Source: JAWLBR01 sp041687495
GTDB lineage: Bacteria; Bacillota; Limnochordia; DTU087; JAAYGB01
Direction: 5' to 3'
Assembly: GCA_041687495.1 (NCBI GenBank)
Contig: JAWLBR010000065.1
Location: 1 to 18,007 of the forward strand
DNA: 18,007 bases
Shown here: piece after piece, positions 14,780 to 18,007 of the stretch
How positions within the stretch are numbered: the first letter of the stretch is position 1
Layout: each line of letters starts with the position of its first letter
The notes under the pieces: model-generated
The model's database searches: none
What the model was told of the DNA's origin: nothing
The model's input: the letters and a program-made list of their open reading frames with translations, nothing else
Program-made: the position numbers and the translations under genes

Positions 14780-14868
14780 AACTTGACCTTATCTCAACCA
14801 CACTAAACTAATTCTATGACTCCAGCGCTTACCCTCCAAGCACAGATCTCAGGCCCTTTTCAGTGCCG

Positions 14869-15855
14869 CTATGAAATATGCACTACCGAGGGGTCGTTGG
14901 CTGTTTGCCTTACTCTGCTTAAGACAACTTGCCTCACAAAACTGGCCAATGGCTGTTGGATTAGGATACTCAGGATAACCGGCAAGGACACCAGCGGAGG
15001 GAAGTAAGCTACGGCGATCACGATGCCTGCCGCATTGTTTCTCATCCCACAAACGTAAGCCACGGAGATGCGGGCGGCCAGGTTGTTAGAAAAGAGCAAC
15101 GAGGCAAAGCCGTATCCAGCGATATATGATAGGATCAGCTGTGCCAACACCGCAAGGACGATCAGGACTACCGTTAAGCCGACCCCTTCTAGGTAAGGAA
15201 GCATTACCGCTGTATTGATCGCCATCATCAGAAAGGTGTTCAGCCTGACCCCCAGGCTAAGATATGGGCGAATCTGTTGGGTGGGGGCTGGGAATCTGTG
15301 GCGGAACGCTAAGCCAACTACCGTGGGGACAATCACCGTCTTCACCAGGTCGATTACCAAAGACCTAGAGTCAAACTCAATCAGTTGCCCAGCTACCACG
15401 CTCATAACCGTTGGAATGACAATTCCGGCCGAAAATGTGGTCAAGGCAACAATCGAAAGGGTAAGAGCCAGATCGCCCTTGGCCAAATCAGTCCAAAGTG
15501 CTGAAGTCATTGCCACGGGCAGAACGGCTATCAGAACCAAGCCCGCTGTGATCTGGGGAGCATCGGGAAACACCAATTGACCCATTCCATACGCCAGCGC
15601 AGCCAAGCCACCGTATGCAAATACGATAATAGCAATAATCTTGCCCGGTGTACGCAAGACCGACATGAACTCCCGAGTAGTGCACCCGGTGGCTAGAGTA
15701 AACATATTGACAACCAGAATAATCTTGGTCAATCCCTGTAGACTGCCAAACGCTTTCGGCGCCAACAAGCCCAGCGCCAGTGCCCCTAGGATCAGTACCA
15801 CATATCTCTTTTCTATCCAGTCTTGCCAACAAGTTGCTTTCTTGGCGGCGTCCAT
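14869..15855 (-). CDS. BASS-family transporter (bile acid:sodium symporter-like)
   Basis: A 328-residue protein with about ten hydrophobic segments, the size and layout of the BASS/SBF family. Landmarks are the broken-helix segment VLIAVLPVAMTSALWTDLAK, then GDLALTLSIVALTT (near residues 105-138), and the second crossover region VCGMRNNAAGIVIAVAYFPP near the C-terminus, where family members read GMxNN. Members move organic anions such as bile acids, pantoate, keto acids or glucosinolate intermediates with Na+; bacterial substrates are mostly unknown. The ATG at 15855 was chosen because GGGGGAG lies a few bases upstream; a TTG at 15936 would add 27 polar residues starting inside the preceding terminator hairpin. 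The gene has no obvious operon partner, so the substrate cannot be deduced. Confidence 0.87.
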   Translation of the reverse strand: MDAAKKATCWQDWIEKRYVVLILGALALGLLAPKAFGSLQGLTKIILVVNMFTLATGCTTREFMSVLRTPGKIIAIIVFAYGGLAALAYGMGQLVFPDAPQITAGLVLIAVLPVAMTSALWTDLAKGDLALTLSIVALTTFSAGIVIPTVMSVVAGQLIEFDSRSLVIDLVKTVIVPTVVGLAFRHRFPAPTQQIRPYLSLGVRLNTFLMMAINTAVMLPYLEGVGLTVVLIVLAVLAQLILSYIAGYGFASLLFSNNLAARISVAYVCGMRNNAAGIVIAVAYFPPLVSLPVILSILIQQPLASFVRQVVLSRVRQTANDPSVVHIS

Positions 15856-15930
15856 AGCACTCCCCCGTCGGCGGACCTGGTCATATGCGCTCAGCTTCGA
15901 GCGCTTCGTTCGCCCACCTAGACATTCGAA

Positions 15931-15977
15931 AACCAAGGAGGAAGTCCGTTATCCAACATAACGGGCCTTCCTCCCTT
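15931..15977 (-). terminator. Long hairpin terminator after the amidohydrolase pair
   Basis: On the minus strand AAGGGAGGAAG plus CCGTTAT can pair with ATAACGG plus CTTCCTCCTT (outer arms 15977-15967 and 15944-15935, inner arms 15964-15958 and 15952-15946). Short internal mismatches and a small loop complete a stem of about 17 bp. GGTTTTCG follows on the minus strand. It lies about 40 bases after the amidohydrolase stop codon. Confidence 0.75.
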
Positions 15978-16015
15978 GAGTACCATGCAAAGAGCAGAGC
16001 TACAAGTGACTAGGG

Positions 16016-17053
16016 TTAGCGGGTACCAACCATGCTCTCAAACTCTGGAACCAGCTTGATCGCGTTCTTGTAGTAGATCTTTTCCAGAACATCGTCGGGC
16101 AAATTGATGCCGTAGATCTTCCAGCGTCCCTGCTTGCTGGTCGGGGAGTAATCAAAGTACTCGTCGGCTGTCTCAAAGAAGCGATAGTAATAGGGATAGA
16201 TGTCGTGCCCGCCTGGCCCAATATCTGTAGACAGCAGAAAGCGGTCCTGATACTTAATGAGAAACTCCCGGGAAGAGTACGGCTGTCGACCTAGCTCTGC
16301 TAAGCGGGCAGCCATATCTATGTACATGTTGGGGAATCTCTCCAGCTGTTCGGAGACAAATCCCAGATTCTCCGATGCCGACCCCACGTGGGCGATAACA
16401 AATGTTGTGTCTGGATTAGCGGTCAGCAAGTTCTCTTGCTGTTCCATCAGTTCCTCATAGGTAAAGAGTTCGTCTTTGTAATACGACCACTCGGGACGCA
16501 GGTGTAACTCTTCAAATCTCTCGTTGTTGCCGTCAATGGGTTTGAAGAAGGCAACTGGATCGGCAATATGAATCAACACCGGAATTTGAAGTTCAGCGGC
16601 GGTATCCCAGATAGGGCGAAGACGCTCATCATCAGTGCGGATGAACCGACCGCTCTTGTCCTTCTCCACCAAACTTAAGTCCTTAAAGAACTTGAGTCCT
16701 CGAATACCCTTCCGATACGACTCCCGCAGCGTCTCAGAGACATAGTTGGAAAAGTTTGGCTCGTCAAGGCGAGTGGTATCGACATTGCCAAACATGACCA
16801 TCCTGTTGGCATATGGGCGGGTATACTTAAGCACAGCATCTAGTTCGTCGCCCCAAAACCCATCAAGATTCACAATTGCCCTTACACCTGCTTGCTCAAG
16901 GCCGCCCATAGCCGCATCGAGATCATAGGTGCCTCGCCGGAGGCCAAAGTGTGTATGAAAATCGATTACGGGGAACTTAGGCGTTGGCACTTCGTGAACC
17001 GGAACCACCAACTCACTTTTCGGATGAAATTCACCTAAACGGATATCGTCCAC
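16016..17053 (-). CDS. Amidohydrolase-2 family metal-dependent hydrolase/decarboxylase (downstream paralogue)
   Basis: A TIM-barrel hydrolase of the amidohydrolase-2 group, the superfamily that includes ACMSD-type decarboxylases. Numbering from the start used here (345 residues), the metal ligands are visible: H-x-H in VIDFHTHFG (H33, H35), His in VLIHIADP (H162), His in VIAHVGSASEN (H222) and Asp in LLSTDIG (D277). The GTG at 17053 was chosen because AAGGAG precedes it by 10 bases. A GTG at 17131 would add 26 residues and overlap the upstream gene, but has no ribosome site. The upstream neighbour is a close paralogue, sharing for example NMYID, ARLxELGRQPY and RFFETxDEY. Tandem duplication with divergence is likely. 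Substrates of this subgroup are unknown; cytoplasmic, with no signal peptide. Confidence 0.85.
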   Translation of the reverse strand: MDDIRLGEFHPKSELVVPVHEVPTPKFPVIDFHTHFGLRRGTYDLDAAMGGLEQAGVRAIVNLDGFWGDELDAVLKYTRPYANRMVMFGNVDTTRLDEPNFSNYVSETLRESYRKGIRGLKFFKDLSLVEKDKSGRFIRTDDERLRPIWDTAAELQIPVLIHIADPVAFFKPIDGNNERFEELHLRPEWSYYKDELFTYEELMEQQENLLTANPDTTFVIAHVGSASENLGFVSEQLERFPNMYIDMAARLAELGRQPYSSREFLIKYQDRFLLSTDIGPGGHDIYPYYYRFFETADEYFDYSPTSKQGRWKIYGINLPDDVLEKIYYKNAIKLVPEFESMVGTR

Positions 17054-17114
17054 TGCTAAATCACTCCTTACCAGCTGCTGATACTCGTACCAACCAATAC
17101 TGTAGAAAAAGCAA

Positions 17115-18007
17115 TCACTCTGGATCTTCACCGATGAGTTTTCGGAAGTTATTCTGGTAGATCATTCTTAGGACGGCATCCGGTAGATCTACTCCATAGA
17201 CGCGCCAGTCGCCCTGAAACTTGTGACTATCTGCAATGTCAATGTACTCATCGTCGGTTTCAAAGAACCGCCAGTGTAGGCGATACATCTTTTCCAGGGC
17301 TTGATTCATTTCGTTGCCATCAGTACCGAAAATGATCCGATCCGCGTTCTTGATCAGAAATCTCCGCGCAGTATACGGCTGCCGTCCCAGTTCACTCAGT
17401 CTGGCAGAGGAATCAATATACATATTGGGAAACTGATCTAGCCATTCCTGAACCAGCCCTAGATTTTCGGGGAGGTTAGCCACATGCGCACAGATGAACT
17501 TGGTGTTCGGATGTCTAGCAATGACGCGGTTTCGTTGTTCCAAAAGCTCTTGCTTAGACGGATACTCTTCCTTCATGAACAGCCAATCTGGATGGTCAGC
17601 CAACTCCTTGAGGCGCTCGTTATGTTCATCTAACGGTGTAAAAAACGCGGTTGGATCCGCTGTATGGATCAGTACAGGAATTCCCAGTTCTCCACAGCGA
17701 GTCCAAACTGGGTCCAGCTTGGGTGTATCTATGGGGAGATAGTTTCCATCTGTGGTTTTCACTCCTAACCCCAGCCGCTTGGAGATCTTTAGGCCTCGAG
17801 CACCCTTACGCACGCTTTCTTCGAGCTGGGCGAGTGCTCTTTCAGAGAAGTCGAGCTCATTAACCTCATCCCAGTTGATGCGGCAGAACACATAGAAACG
17901 ACCGGGGTAATGAAGTGTGCACCTTGTCAAGACAGATAGTTTGTTTTTCTTAGTGAGCCAGATATTGCCAAATCTGATCGAAGGAGCGCCTGCTAAGCGG
18001 CGATCTG
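17115..18007 (-). CDS. Amidohydrolase-2 family metal-dependent hydrolase (upstream paralogue, N-terminus outside window)
   Basis: The minus-strand frame is open from the right edge to a stop at 17115, giving 297 visible residues. The protein-like stretch RLAGAPSIRFGNIWLTKK near the right edge shows that the gene continues upstream; a TTG at 17930 is not the real start. Visible metal-site residues are His in VLIHTADP, His in FICAHVANLPENLG and Asp in IIFGTDGNEMN. The N-terminal H-x-H motif expected in this fold would lie beyond the edge. The C-terminal half aligns along its length with the downstream paralogue, including PNMYID, SARLSELGRQPYTARRFLIK, RFFETDDEYID and GDWRVYGVDLPD, matching WKIYGINLPD. 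The two genes are about 61 bases apart and probably form one operon ending at the 15931-15977 hairpin. Confidence 0.85.
   Translation of the reverse strand, partial: DRRLAGAPSIRFGNIWLTKKNKLSVLTRCTLHYPGRFYVFCRINWDEVNELDFSERALAQLEESVRKGARGLKISKRLGLGVKTTDGNYLPIDTPKLDPVWTRCGELGIPVLIHTADPTAFFTPLDEHNERLKELADHPDWLFMKEEYPSKQELLEQRNRVIARHPNTKFICAHVANLPENLGLVQEWLDQFPNMYIDSSARLSELGRQPYTARRFLIKNADRIIFGTDGNEMNQALEKMYRLHWRFFETDDEYIDIADSHKFQGDWRVYGVDLPDAVLRMIYQNNFRKLIGEDPE

Noticed and set aside
15856..15936. N-terminal extension of the BASS transporter from a TTG at 15936
   Set aside because: It would begin inside the preceding terminator hairpin, adds 27 polar residues not expected in the family, and has a poorer ribosome site than the ATG at 15855.
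17115..17930. Upstream amidohydrolase as a complete gene starting at TTG 17930
   Set aside because: The frame stays open and protein-like to the right edge, and the family's N-terminal H-x-H motif is missing, so the gene is only cut by the window.
1..18007. CRISPR array, tRNA/rRNA genes, transposase or phage integrase
   Set aside because: I looked for direct-repeat arrays, T-arm consensus, rRNA blocks and mobile-element proteins on both strands and recognised none.

Overview
The window looks like a chromosomal segment of a Gram-positive-type bacterium, probably a member of the Bacillota (Firmicutes), with roughly even GC content. The evidence is a KtrA/KtrB potassium uptake pair behind a c-di-AMP (ydaO/yuaA) riboswitch with an attenuator-type terminator, strong purine-rich ribosome binding sites, frequent GTG/TTG starts, and SorC and LacI sugar-type regulators. 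I cannot name a genus. Almost everything is on the minus strand; the exceptions are two plus-strand genes around 11.4-13.2 kb.

Layout, left to right. (1) 1-703: a SorC-family regulator cut by the left edge, with a near-perfect palindrome just upstream of its start. (2) 823-3282: the potassium uptake unit. In transcription order this is a promoter (-10 TATAAT), c-di-AMP riboswitch, intrinsic terminator, ktrA-like gene, ktrB/trkH-like gene and final terminator. High c-di-AMP would be expected to stop transcription before the transporter genes. (3) 3324-7661: an apparent sugar operon of a LacI regulator, a large ADP-ribosylglycohydrolase-family protein with a C-terminal beta-sandwich/concanavalin-like region, and ribokinase. 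A TGTAAT/ATTACA operator overlaps the lacI -10 box. The simplest reading is that the glycohydrolase frees a ribose-like sugar that ribokinase then phosphorylates. (4) 7703-9960: a membrane-anchored nucleotide-sugar 4,6-dehydratase (FlaA1/CapD type) for surface polysaccharide synthesis, followed by a degraded HD-domain gene fragment and a strong terminator.

(5) 10196-11107: a secreted protein of unknown function with a coiled-coil tail, ending in its own terminator. (6) 11165-13427: a patchy region with a broken minus-strand coding remnant, a plus-strand GNAT acetyltransferase, a plus-strand DUF2961/GH172 glycoside hydrolase, a plus-strand hairpin, and a C-terminal protein fragment without an obvious start. 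This looks like an accessory segment. (7) 13417-15855: a YbdG-like MscS mechanosensitive channel and a BASS-family (bile acid:Na+ symporter-like) transporter. (8) 15935-18007: two tandem paralogous amidohydrolase-2 family metal-dependent hydrolases, the upstream one running off the right edge, ending in a long hairpin terminator.

The themes are osmotic/ion control (KtrAB under c-di-AMP, a mechanosensitive channel) and carbohydrate use or surface sugar synthesis. I saw no CRISPR array, tRNA, rRNA, transposase or phage gene. The best candidate for something undescribed is the LacI / ADP-ribosylglycohydrolase-lectin fusion / ribokinase operon.
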